Assembly: GCA_023400235.1 (NCBI GenBank) | Contig: JAEXFI010000004.1 | Span: forward strand, 19,236-83,235 | Direction of reading: 5' to 3' | DNA: 64,000 bases | From: Bacillota bacterium | GTDB lineage: Bacteria; Bacillota; Clostridia; Acetivibrionales; DSM-1351 | Shown: piece by piece, positions 35,801 to 44,368 of the stretch | Numbering within the stretch: position 1 is the first letter of the stretch | How the letters are laid out: each line of letters opens with the position of its first letter | Made by a program: the position numbers and the translations under genes | Notes under the pieces: model-generated | What the model was told of the DNA's origin: nothing | The model's input: only the letters and a program-made list of their open reading frames with translations | The model's database searches: none

Positions 35801-38513
35801 CAGGGCTGTTGTCCATGTTTTTTTCCGCTGCTCCCGCTGCCGTATAATCAAACCAGTAGCGCTGTCTCTCAAAGGGATATGCCGGAAGCGACACTCTCAG
35901 CCGTTCCTCATGCTGGTAGTATCTGCTCCAATTAATTTTTACACCTTGAAGCCACAGCTTTCCAAGCACTGCCATAATATATCCGTCTGCCGGCTGTGGC
36001 TCGTCTGCGTTGGGGAGTGAATTACAGGCCTCCTGTGCAGGGTCCTTCCTGGGATGACGCTTTGCAAGAGTGGAAAGTGTGCGGCCCGGACCCACCTCCA
36101 GCAAAATCACCTCAGGCTTTGACAGCACCTGAAAAAGACCATCTGCAAACCGTACAGGCTGTCTCAAATGCCTGACCCAGTATTCAGGGTCGATGGCTTC
36201 TTCAGGTTTTAGAAGTTCTCCGCTCAGATTTGATATACAGGGTATTTGGGGTGGATTAAGTGTTACTCTGCTCAAGGCAGCTCTGAATTCCGGCAGAATC
36301 GGCTCCATCATGGAGGAATGGAAGGCATGGGAGGTATGCAGCCGCCTTGTAGTTATTCCGGATTTGGACAGGCTATCCTCCAGCAAGCCTATGGCTTCGG
36401 TTTCACCGGAGACCACACAAAGTGCTGCGCCATTAATGGCAGCAATGGATATTTTATCGTTCAGCATTTCAAGCACCTGTGCCTCAGGTAATGCCACCAT
36501 CAGCATTGAACCTGCAGGCAGGCTGTTCATAAGCCTTCCTCTTCGTGCTACAAGGTACAGGGCATCACTGAGAGAAAACACTCCTGCAAGGCAGGCTGCC
36601 GCATATTCACCTATGCTGTGGCCTATCATGGCATGGGGCTGAATTCCCCAGTGGAGCCACAGCCTGGCCAGGGCATATTCAATCACAAAAAGCGCCGGCT
36701 GGGTATATTTTGTCTGTCCCAGGAGCTCCGCTGCCGGCTTCTGTATTTCTGTACCACTATCCCCGGCTTCAGGGAATAAAATATTGCGGAGATCCAAATT
36801 CAGCTCAGGCAGCAGGATATCACAGCATTCATCTACAACAGCCTTAAAAACCTGCTCGGTTTTGTATAGCTCCAGTCCCATGTTAATGTACTGGGAGCCC
36901 TGTCCGGGAAACAGGAAGGCAACCGGGCGGTTCACTGCCTCTTGCACTGCCGTCCAGCCATTTTGAGAGGTCTCCGTCAAGCTTCCTACCGCCTCTTCCC
37001 TGCTGCGGCAGGTCATTACAAAACGGTGCTTGAAGGTTTTCCTGCCTATGTTTTGTGTGAATGCAATATCGGCCAGCTCTTGCGGGGTGCTGTGGGATAC
37101 ATGCTGTGCAAGACGCTGCCGCATTTTTTCCAGGGCTCCTTCCGTTTTTGCTGAAAGTGCAAGTAGCTGTACTTGTCGAGCCGGCCCGGATATTGAGCTG
37201 GCCGGAGCCTCCTCCAATATGGCGTGGGCGTTGGTGCCACCGATGCCAAAGGAGCTGAGTCCTGCACGCCTGGGTCTCCCTGTACTTTCCCACTCTCTGA
37301 GACTTGTATTTACATAAAAACGGCTATTTGAAAAGTCAATCTTGGGATTGGGTTCCTCAAAGTTGAGACTTGCAGGAAGCTGCCCATAGTGAAGGCATAG
37401 AGCGGTTTTTATAAGCCCGGCTATTCCTGCGGCAGCATCCAGATGTCCGATATTGGTCTTTACAGAACCTACAGCACACTTTTGAGAGCCGTTATTTCCA
37501 TACGCCTTGTTAAGTGCCTTTATTTCTATGGGGTCACCGATTGGTGTACCAGTGCCATGGGCCTCAACATAAGTAACCGTATCCGCTTCTACGCCGGAAA
37601 CGGCCAGGGCTTCTGTGATAACTGCCGCCTGTCTGTCCAGGCCAGGTGCTGTATAACCTGCTTTTAACGAGCCGTCATTGTTGAGAGCCGAGCCCTTTAT
37701 TACAGCATATATCCTGTCTCCGTCCTCTATAGCGTCTGAAAGCATTTTCAGCACCACCACACCTGCCCCGTTGCCGATAACTGTTCCGCCGGCTTTTGCG
37801 TCAAAGGCTCGGCAATGACCGTCAGGAGATAAAACTATACCCTCCTGGTATAAATAACCCGCCTTTTGCGGTATACGCAGGGAAACGCCCCCAGCCAGGG
37901 CCATATCGCACTCACCGGCACGTATGCTTTGGCAGGCCTGGTGTACTGCAACCAGGGAGGTTGAGCAGGCTGTCTGTACGGTCATGCTTGGACCGGTCAG
38001 ATTCAGCTTATAGGATACACGGGTAGCCAGAAAATCCTTGTCACTGGCCACCATGGTATAGTATCCGCCACCCTCCTGCAACAGGTTGGCATGTGACTGC
38101 AAATTGCGGTAGAGATATGTATTCATGCCTGTACCGGCATACACTCCAATAAGTCCCGGATAACGCTCAGGATTATAGCCTGCATCCTCAAGGGCTGCCC
38201 AGGCCTGCTCAAGAAACAGCCTGTGCTGGGGGTCAATCATTGAAGCCTCCTTGGGACTGTAATCAAAAAAATATGCATCAAAATCTTCAATGTTCTCCAG
38301 ACTTCCGCTGGCCCTTACGTATTTGGGATTCTCACGCAGACTCCGGCTTATACCGGAGGCCTGCAGCTCCTCGTCAGAATAAACCTTAATTGACTCCACG
38401 CCATTTTTAAGATTTCTCCAGAAGTCTTCTATTGAGTCAGCCCCTGGAAACCTGCAGGCCATTCCCACAATTGCTATGTCATTTTCATTATTATTAAGAT
38501 ATTTTCGTTCCAT
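32823..38513 (-). CDS. Type I PKS module: KS-AT-KR-DH-ACP
   Basis: This protein has about 1,896 residues. The KS (10-430) has TVQTACSTSLVAV with the catalytic Cys near 183, VEAHGTGTPIGDP and NIGHLDAAAG. The AT (about 540-845) has FPGQGSQY, the nucleophile in GHSIGEYAAA (near 632) and HAFH (near 730), predicting malonyl-CoA. A structural and a catalytic KR region follow (TGGTGGIG near 1173; FSSINA and QIDYSAAN with catalytic Ser and Tyr). A DH comes after the KR, with HGIMGKATVPG (HxxxGxxxxP) near 1399 and HPALLDFATSF near 1592, where the usual DxxxQ/H ends in Ser. An ACP with GGDSLLISQI closes it. The ATG at 38513 follows GGGAG at the end of a repeat; the ORF ATG at 38525 lies inside the repeat. 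Confidence 0.92.
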   Translation of the reverse strand: MERKYLNNNENDIAIVGMACRFPGADSIEDFWRNLKNGVESIKVYSDEELQASGISRSLRENPKYVRASGSLENIEDFDAYFFDYSPKEASMIDPQHRLFLEQAWAALEDAGYNPERYPGLIGVYAGTGMNTYLYRNLQSHANLLQEGGGYYTMVASDKDFLATRVSYKLNLTGPSMTVQTACSTSLVAVHQACQSIRAGECDMALAGGVSLRIPQKAGYLYQEGIVLSPDGHCRAFDAKAGGTVIGNGAGVVVLKMLSDAIEDGDRIYAVIKGSALNNDGSLKAGYTAPGLDRQAAVITEALAVSGVEADTVTYVEAHGTGTPIGDPIEIKALNKAYGNNGSQKCAVGSVKTNIGHLDAAAGIAGLIKTALCLHYGQLPASLNFEEPNPKIDFSNSRFYVNTSLREWESTGRPRRAGLSSFGIGGTNAHAILEEAPASSISGPARQVQLLALSAKTEGALEKMRQRLAQHVSHSTPQELADIAFTQNIGRKTFKHRFVMTCRSREEAVGSLTETSQNGWTAVQEAVNRPVAFLFPGQGSQYINMGLELYKTEQVFKAVVDECCDILLPELNLDLRNILFPEAGDSGTEIQKPAAELLGQTKYTQPALFVIEYALARLWLHWGIQPHAMIGHSIGEYAAACLAGVFSLSDALYLVARRGRLMNSLPAGSMLMVALPEAQVLEMLNDKISIAAINGAALCVVSGETEAIGLLEDSLSKSGITTRRLHTSHAFHSSMMEPILPEFRAALSRVTLNPPQIPCISNLSGELLKPEEAIDPEYWVRHLRQPVRFADGLFQVLSKPEVILLEVGPGRTLSTLAKRHPRKDPAQEACNSLPNADEPQPADGYIMAVLGKLWLQGVKINWSRYYQHEERLRVSLPAYPFERQRYWFDYTAAGAAEKNMDNSPADIQSDRADWFYQPSWKRADLPAQVLQSQDIGETRENEPQREQWLVFCDSEGFADLFLEKLSRIPVITVRQAETYTKSGSSSFAINPANQEHYQQLFTELKEQELNVTKIIHMWSLNQAASVSKINGDAAQTALELGFYSILYLVQSMGQKNLSQPVELAIVTTRLQEVIGESLDEPSKSAVLGAMSVIPYEYPNISCRGIDLEGLTMGDAGLLLKELSVAAGNKTAEMVSYRKQHRWIHTFEPVRLALGKEQPVLLKPKGVYLITGGTGGIGLVLAEYLARQYQARLLLTARSQFPAADQWSHWLATHPSGNRTSRVITKLKEIEALGGEVLVLRADVSDRVDMEAALLMGIQHYGVINGVFHAAGVEGSGMIQLKTREMAEEVFAPKLKGALVLQELFSTTPPDFMVLFSSINAIVGRIGQIDYSAANLVLNYMTHKAADYPILSIGWDTWKEAGMAANPVYHPLLDNCLQKSESQGVYLTEYKVDTHWVLNEHGIMGKATVPGTTYIEMALAALSDYMGCSCGEITDVHFYTPLVLADHQRRDTYTIIKKKDRGCKFYIISRLQGQKPQWLSHADGYIRPGIPEGNQSNMKPQELTADSWEKISEPLKKDFLGGLAIQIRTISRGAVTVPSMIIGAAEGDRELFMEFGPRWQSLKEVQFTGNEGLALFELDTSLVGEAGSYLLHPALLDFATSFLRLFTNQGSYLPYGYKKLEVYRTLPAAIYSHARMLDKAGSIKQDDEKTLQFDIVIYDLEGNICVRIEEFSVMRVQDSHKITELTEITGIIPFSNPDPAVINDNLLLRRELFEENMNFGLTNEESMEALMRMLSGGLKEVIVSKQPLEARLAQNVERYRNILKQSGNTEVQVAKHARPNLSTPYAPARDEAEKTIVGIWQDALGIDRVGIYDNFFELGGDSLLISQIHTRFREHFEEEVSLANLLQYPNIADLVQFMKKKEPEQDKLSNVKELTGQQRDALKKRQEMMKNRLGAKG

Positions 38514-38516
38514 ATT

Positions 38517-38745
38517 ATCTCCCATCTACGCACATAGCGCGTACACAAATAGTAATGAAAGGCACGCAGTGGCTTTCGCTGCGTGAAATCCATCTTGACT
38601 TGCCACGTGTATCTTTCACGCTAACCTCCCATCTACGCGCCTGGCGCGTACACAAATAGTAATGAAAGGCACGCAGTGGCTTTCGCTGCTTGAAAGTCAC
38701 ATTGACACACAGCATGTATCTTTCAAGCTAACCTCCCATTTATAA
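38517..38745 (-). repeat. Two long copies of the two-hairpin junction repeat between the FAAL-NRPS and PKS genes
   Basis: Copies lie at about 38522-38628 and 38629-38742. Both keep the hairpin TACG(C/A)(A/G)C...GCGCGTA, the constant core ACACAAATAGTAATGAAAGG, and the second stem. The left copy has GCGTGAAA with TTTCACGC and the right copy GCTTGAAAG with CTTTCAAGC, so the arms covary. The left end supplies the GGGAG ribosome binding site of the KS-AT-KR-DH-ACP gene. Confidence 0.9.
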
Positions 38746-38770
38746 GAAATCAGGAATTACCTGTATGAGC

Positions 38771-41700
38771 TCAATTCTCAAAACGGGCTTTTCGCCGTAA
38801 TTCCCTGTCATCCCGCAAGGTATTTCTCCTGTTTCTGCGGATATTGCTCCGCTCCTCCTGCTGCAGCTCCGATTCAGGTTCAGCCTTGCTTTGATTCAGG
38901 TATTGGGCAAGGGAGTGTACAGTAGGATATTGAAACAAATCAACTATTGAAAGCTCCTTGTGGGGAAGCACCCTGTTCAGTTCCTGGTATATCTGGGCCA
39001 GTAATACCGAATGACCTCCAAGATCAAAAAAGTTGTCATTAATGCCAATCCTGTCAAGCTTCAGCTTATCCTTCCATATATCCGCCACGAGCCTCTCCAG
39101 ATCGTTCTGGGGTATTTCAAACCGGGTTTCCAGTTCAGGCCTGGTATTGTCAGGCTTTGGCAGTGATTTCCTGTCTATTTTTCCGTTGGGTGTCTTTGGG
39201 AGACTATCAATGAACATATAATAGGAAGGAAGCATGTATTCAGGCAGCTTCTCCTTTAGAAAGCCCCTCATTTCAGATACACTGACAGGTTCAAGGGCTG
39301 AAGCCTCCTCACCCTGCATAGTCCCGGCAACTATATAGGCCACCAGCCGCTTCCCTTGGGCAGCCTCCTCCTGCAATACTACCAGAGCATCTTTTACCCG
39401 GGGATGCCTGCTTAGAACAGCTTCAATTTCTCCCAGCTCAATGCGATGTCCGTGCAGCTTTATCTGATGGTCTACCCTTCCCTGAAATTCTATAAGTCCG
39501 TTCTCCAGATAGCGGCATAGGTCACCGGTCTTGTAAATACGGCTGTTTTCACCGGGTCGGAACGGGTCTGGCAAAAAACGCTCCCTTGTGAGCTCAGGAT
39601 TTTGGAAGTAGCCATGAGCCACTCCATCTCCGCCAATATACAACTCTCCGATCACTCCTGCCGGCACCGGCTTTAAATGCCCGTCCAGAATATAGACCTG
39701 TGTATTGTCAATGGGCCTGCCTATATACAGCGCATCCTCTTCACACTCCACCCTGTGTATGGTTGACCATATGGTGGTTTCTGTGGGGCCATACATATTC
39801 CAGACTTCCCTGGCCCTTTTGACCAATTTGGCCGAAAGATCGCGCGGGAAAGCCTCTCCTCCGCATAACAGCTTCAGCCTCCGACTTCCCTGCCAGCCGG
39901 CCTCCAGCAGCAGCCTGTACAGTGAGGGGGTAGCCTGAATTATTGTTATTTCGTTCTTATCCAATTCCTCTGCCAGGCGGGTGCCGGATATGGTGTCTTC
40001 AAAACCTGCCAGTACGACTCCTGCACCGGTAGTGAGCGGCAGAAAGATTTCAAGCCCTGCAATGTCAAAGGAAACCGTGGTAACAGAAAGTAATATATCC
40101 TCTGGCTTCATACCTGGCAGCTTGCGCATGGAATTCAAAAAATTGACCACGGCCCTGTGAGGTATCATTACTCCCTTGGGATTTCCTGTGGAACCGGAGG
40201 TGTAAATCACATAAGCCAAGGCTTCAGGGTCTTCTCCCACACCTGGATTATCAGGACTGAAGAGCCAAATTTCATCCCAATCCCGGTCAATGCAAATTAC
40301 CTTTCCGGAGTTATCAGGAAGATTTGGCAGCAGCTTCTTCTCAGTAATAACCAGCGGTGCATGCCCTTGCTTTCCGGCATCTCCAAGTATGAAGGCTATT
40401 CTTTCCCTGGGATAGACAGGGTCCAGAGGCAGATAACAGCCTCCTGACTTCAATATTCCCAGCAGAGTTACCACCAGGTCTGCGGACCTGTCCAAAAATA
40501 CGGCAATCATGCCCGGTTCATTGGCTTTCAGATGTCTGATATAATTTGCCAGCCGGTTGGCTCTTTCATTGAGCTGACGGTAGGTAAGCACTGAGGAGCC
40601 GCATATTACCGCACGGGTATTTCCGCAGGCCTCGGCCTGAGCCTCAAACAGCCCGTGCACAGAAGCTTTAGGGTAAGCCGCGTCAGTATTATTCCAATCA
40701 GACAAGACCACCTGACTTTGTGCCGGTGAAAGCAGTGACAGCTCAGAAAGCTGCTTGTATGGGTTTTCCAGTATATCCCTGAAAAGATATTCAAAGTTCT
40801 CCAGCATTCTGTCTATAGTACCGGGCTTGAATATATCCCGGTTGTATTGCACCGACAAGCCCAGACCTGTTTCCAGCTCTGCGGCGGTCAGGGATAAATC
40901 AAATTGGGCTGATTGGTTCCTTAGGGGTATAAGCTCCAGCCGAAGCCCACTCACTTGCATTTCCACCTTCTGCTGGTTATAGGCAAATGCCGACAACTGT
41001 GGCATATCCGGATCGGGAGCCTTCTGATAAGCAAACATCACCTGAAATATGGGTGAGCGGCTGAGGTCTCTTTTTATTTGCAGTTTGTCCACCAGCAGTT
41101 CAAAGGGATAATCCTGATGCTCAAAGGCGCATAAAGCCAGACCTTTGACCTTTGCCAGCAGTTGATGAAAGCTTGGGTTGCCTTGCATCAGCACCCTCAG
41201 CACCACAGGATTTACAAAATATCCTATGCTGTCTGAAAAAGCTGTGCTGCTTCTGCCCGCAGTGGGAGTCCCTATACAAATGTCCTCCTGTCCCGTGTAC
41301 CGGTTCAGCAGTACTGAAAATACCGCCAGACAGGTCATGTAGCTAGTTGTACCGTTTTCCCCGCCCAAGGCCTTGATTCTGTCAAACAGCTCTCTGCTGA
41401 GAAGCCGGCTGCGGGTTGCCCCATTATAGGTTTGAACTGCCGGCCTCCGATAATCTGCCGCAAGATTGAGAGCCTGTAATTCCCCGCTTAGGTTTTCCTT
41501 CCAGTAAGCCTCCAAACCAGGATTATCAGACAGCAGGCCTGCCTGCCTTTGTATGTAGTCAAAATAACTGCTGTGGGGAGGTGCCAGTTCTACAGGTCTT
41601 CCACGCTCCAGGGACCCATATATGCTCCCCAATTCCTTAAGCATTTTTGAAAGGGACCAAAAGTCCGCAATAATATGATGAATTACCATTAGCAGGGTAA

Positions 41701-44233
41701 ATTCCCCGTCACTGTCTTGAAACAGATAATTTTTAAACAATGGTCCTTTTTCCAGATCGAAGGGCAGAGCTGACAAGCTCTCCAGCTCAGAAACCAGCTC
41801 ATCCTCCGGAAGCTGGGCACAAGACCTCTGCTCCAGCAGGAATCCAGGCTCGGGCATGCATATCTGTGCCAGCCCGGTATCCGTGGATTGAAAAGCGGTT
41901 CTTAGTATAGGATGCCTCCGGACAATCGATTCAAGTGTCCTTCCCAGTAATTCCGGCTGTATTGCTTCCTGAAGGTGTACTGCATAGGCTAAATTATACG
42001 CCGCACTTTCCTTTGACAATTGATGAATAAACCAGAGTGCCTGCTGCCCATGTGAAAGCGGCATGGGCTGTCCTTTTATGAAGGCCTCCAACCGGTCTGT
42101 CATACCGTGCGAAGCGCGTTCATTTTTAACAGCAGATAAATTCTCTAAAAGCCTTTCGGCTATGTCTGAAAGACTAAATCCCTCCAACAGCTGAGAGAGA
42201 GGTATTAATACTCCGAAGCTGTTTTCCAGAGAGTGGATAAGGTCCACCGCCATAAGCGAATCCAGACCAAGGCAGGTTAAAGGCTGGCTTTCATTGATTT
42301 GAGACTCCTTGACCTTTAATATTTCCGCTGCTTTCTTTCTAAGGTAAAGCATTGTCAATTTTTTTCTGTCCTCAGACTGAGTGACAAGCTTTAATGCTGA
42401 TATTATGAAATCCTCGGCCTGTGTACTTTCCTCCGAGGTCTGGGATTCTTTTTCTACTGTATTGCCCGTTGTATTGCCAGTTGTACCGGCAGGTGCGTCA
42501 AGTATACTCTCTCCTGTTACCATAAGTTCCCCGGCCAGGTATTTCTTCTTGCAGAGCTGGCGTTGTACCTTGCCGCTGGAGGTCTTGGGAAGGCTCATTA
42601 CCCTGATTAAAACAAGAGCATATACCTGTATTTCATGGCTCTCCGCCACAGCCTCCCTTACTGCTGCTGCAATAGCTTCCACATCGGGATTGCGGCAGGT
42701 ACGCTTTAGCTCCTGGACTGCTACCAGGCGCTCTTCCCCATTAAGTTCAACAGAAAAAACCGCCCCGCCTCCAGGCTGGAAGGCCTCATGACTTCTTTCC
42801 ACCGTCAGTTCTATGTCCTGGGGATAATGGTTCTTTCCCCGGATGATAATAAGGTCTTTAAGACGTCCGCTTACATAGAGTTCCTCGTTCAGTATAAACC
42901 CCAGGTCTCCTGTTCTCAGAAATGCCCCTTCCCCTGAGCCTTCAGGAACAGCTCCGAAGGTTTTTGCCGACTCAGCAGGAAGCTTCCAGTACCCCTTGGA
43001 AACACTTTCGCTTTGAACCCATATTTCACCCACCTGATTTTCCTCACAGGGAAGCCCTGTTTCAGGAGCTACAATTAATAATTTCCCGCCTTGGAAAGGC
43101 TTCCCCGAGCTTACCAGCTTTTTTCCCCTGCCCGAGTCATCAGTCTCTATCCGGTTCTGGCTTAACTCGTGCTCATCAACGGATATTACCGTAGGAATAG
43201 CACTTTTACTGCAGTTAGTCACCAAAAGGGTAGCTTCCGCAAGGCCGTAGCATGGGTAAAAGGCCTCTTTCCGAAAACCGTAAGGGGCAAATTCCCTTGA
43301 GAATTTTTCAATAGTATCCGCACGAACAGGTTCTGCACCATTAAATGCCACATCCCAACCGCTCAGGTCAAGGCCCTCCCTTAATCCCTCCGGAATTTTC
43401 TGCATACAAAGCTCGTATGCAAAATTTGGTCCGCCGCAGCTTGTCCCATTATATTTGGATATGGCCTTCAGCCAGGCCAGAGGGTTTTCCAGAAACTTGA
43501 ACGGAGACATGAGAACAGCAGGAAATCCGCCATATGCAGGCTGTATAATGCCTCCTATCAACCCCATGTCATGGTAGGGTGGGAGCCAATCCACAGCGCA
43601 ACTGTCATCTGAATGACCGAAAGCTCTGTAAATCATTTCAGAGTTGTGCATTATGTTTCCGTGGCTGACTATTACACCCTTTGGTTGGGCTGTAGAACCA
43701 GAGGTATACTGCAAATAAGCCGTATCCTCCCTCTTCATTCCGGGATCCTTCCATTTTTCACTGAAATATTCAGGAATGTTTGAGCTATCAACCCATTGAA
43801 GTTCTTTGAGAGCTGGTTGCCTGTCAATTGTCCGGCCGAGCTTTGACAGAATTCCACCGGTGCTCAGAACCACAGTTGCTCCTGCGTCCTTAATAATTGT
43901 ACTCATGCGCAAATCCTGTGAATTGATTTTAGGAGGATAGGACGGCACTGCTATCATACCTCCATAAAGACAGCCGAAGAAAGCGGCGATATAATCCAGT
44001 CCCGGCTGAAAGAACAATAATATCCTCTCTCCGGGAGACTTGATACTTTGCAGATACCCGCCGATTTTTCTCGCTTTTTGATCCAGATCAGCATAGCTAA
44101 GGCATTGTTCACTGTCTGAATCCGTCAGAAAACGGTACGCCAGTTTTTGAGCCTGGTTGTTCCCCCTCCAGCTAATTACATCAATGAGCGTTCCGAACTT
44201 TACATAAGGGTTGTTTTTTTCATGATTTATCAT
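38771..44233 (-). CDS. Lipo-initiating NRPS: FAAL-T-C-A(glycine predicted)-T
   Basis: This 1,820-residue protein is the probable start of the assembly line. Residues 1-590 are a fatty acyl-AMP ligase (YTSGSTAQPKGV, DWLPPYHDMGLIGG, RTGDLGF, GKNHYPQDIE). A carrier domain (GLDSLMAVDL near 656) would take the fatty acid. A C domain follows (about 725-1170; HHIIADF near 853), then an A domain (about 1195-1690; TSGSTGNPKGV near 1348) and a T domain (LGGHSVLLAQI near 1740). Aligning the A pocket by eye gives D-I-L-Q-L-G-M-I-W-K, close to known glycine codes. The product would be an N-acyl-glycyl thioester. AAAGGAGG lies 14 bases upstream of the ATG at 44233, a long spacing. Confidence 0.9.
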   Translation of the reverse strand: MINHEKNNPYVKFGTLIDVISWRGNNQAQKLAYRFLTDSDSEQCLSYADLDQKARKIGGYLQSIKSPGERILLFFQPGLDYIAAFFGCLYGGMIAVPSYPPKINSQDLRMSTIIKDAGATVVLSTGGILSKLGRTIDRQPALKELQWVDSSNIPEYFSEKWKDPGMKREDTAYLQYTSGSTAQPKGVIVSHGNIMHNSEMIYRAFGHSDDSCAVDWLPPYHDMGLIGGIIQPAYGGFPAVLMSPFKFLENPLAWLKAISKYNGTSCGGPNFAYELCMQKIPEGLREGLDLSGWDVAFNGAEPVRADTIEKFSREFAPYGFRKEAFYPCYGLAEATLLVTNCSKSAIPTVISVDEHELSQNRIETDDSGRGKKLVSSGKPFQGGKLLIVAPETGLPCEENQVGEIWVQSESVSKGYWKLPAESAKTFGAVPEGSGEGAFLRTGDLGFILNEELYVSGRLKDLIIIRGKNHYPQDIELTVERSHEAFQPGGGAVFSVELNGEERLVAVQELKRTCRNPDVEAIAAAVREAVAESHEIQVYALVLIRVMSLPKTSSGKVQRQLCKKKYLAGELMVTGESILDAPAGTTGNTTGNTVEKESQTSEESTQAEDFIISALKLVTQSEDRKKLTMLYLRKKAAEILKVKESQINESQPLTCLGLDSLMAVDLIHSLENSFGVLIPLSQLLEGFSLSDIAERLLENLSAVKNERASHGMTDRLEAFIKGQPMPLSHGQQALWFIHQLSKESAAYNLAYAVHLQEAIQPELLGRTLESIVRRHPILRTAFQSTDTGLAQICMPEPGFLLEQRSCAQLPEDELVSELESLSALPFDLEKGPLFKNYLFQDSDGEFTLLMVIHHIIADFWSLSKMLKELGSIYGSLERGRPVELAPPHSSYFDYIQRQAGLLSDNPGLEAYWKENLSGELQALNLAADYRRPAVQTYNGATRSRLLSRELFDRIKALGGENGTTSYMTCLAVFSVLLNRYTGQEDICIGTPTAGRSSTAFSDSIGYFVNPVVLRVLMQGNPSFHQLLAKVKGLALCAFEHQDYPFELLVDKLQIKRDLSRSPIFQVMFAYQKAPDPDMPQLSAFAYNQQKVEMQVSGLRLELIPLRNQSAQFDLSLTAAELETGLGLSVQYNRDIFKPGTIDRMLENFEYLFRDILENPYKQLSELSLLSPAQSQVVLSDWNNTDAAYPKASVHGLFEAQAEACGNTRAVICGSSVLTYRQLNERANRLANYIRHLKANEPGMIAVFLDRSADLVVTLLGILKSGGCYLPLDPVYPRERIAFILGDAGKQGHAPLVITEKKLLPNLPDNSGKVICIDRDWDEIWLFSPDNPGVGEDPEALAYVIYTSGSTGNPKGVMIPHRAVVNFLNSMRKLPGMKPEDILLSVTTVSFDIAGLEIFLPLTTGAGVVLAGFEDTISGTRLAEELDKNEITIIQATPSLYRLLLEAGWQGSRRLKLLCGGEAFPRDLSAKLVKRAREVWNMYGPTETTIWSTIHRVECEEDALYIGRPIDNTQVYILDGHLKPVPAGVIGELYIGGDGVAHGYFQNPELTRERFLPDPFRPGENSRIYKTGDLCRYLENGLIEFQGRVDHQIKLHGHRIELGEIEAVLSRHPRVKDALVVLQEEAAQGKRLVAYIVAGTMQGEEASALEPVSVSEMRGFLKEKLPEYMLPSYYMFIDSLPKTPNGKIDRKSLPKPDNTRPELETRFEIPQNDLERLVADIWKDKLKLDRIGINDNFFDLGGHSVLLAQIYQELNRVLPHKELSIVDLFQYPTVHSLAQYLNQSKAEPESELQQEERSNIRRNRRNTLRDDRELRRKARFEN

Positions 44234-44368
44234 TGAATACGGTCAGTCCTCCTTTCATTAAGCAGCAATTAAAATTGTAACCTGATATTACAAATGCCTT
44301 TAATAAACTAAAGACATAAAAAATAAACTTTTAATCCTCTTTGATTTATAAAGTGTTTCTTTACAAAT

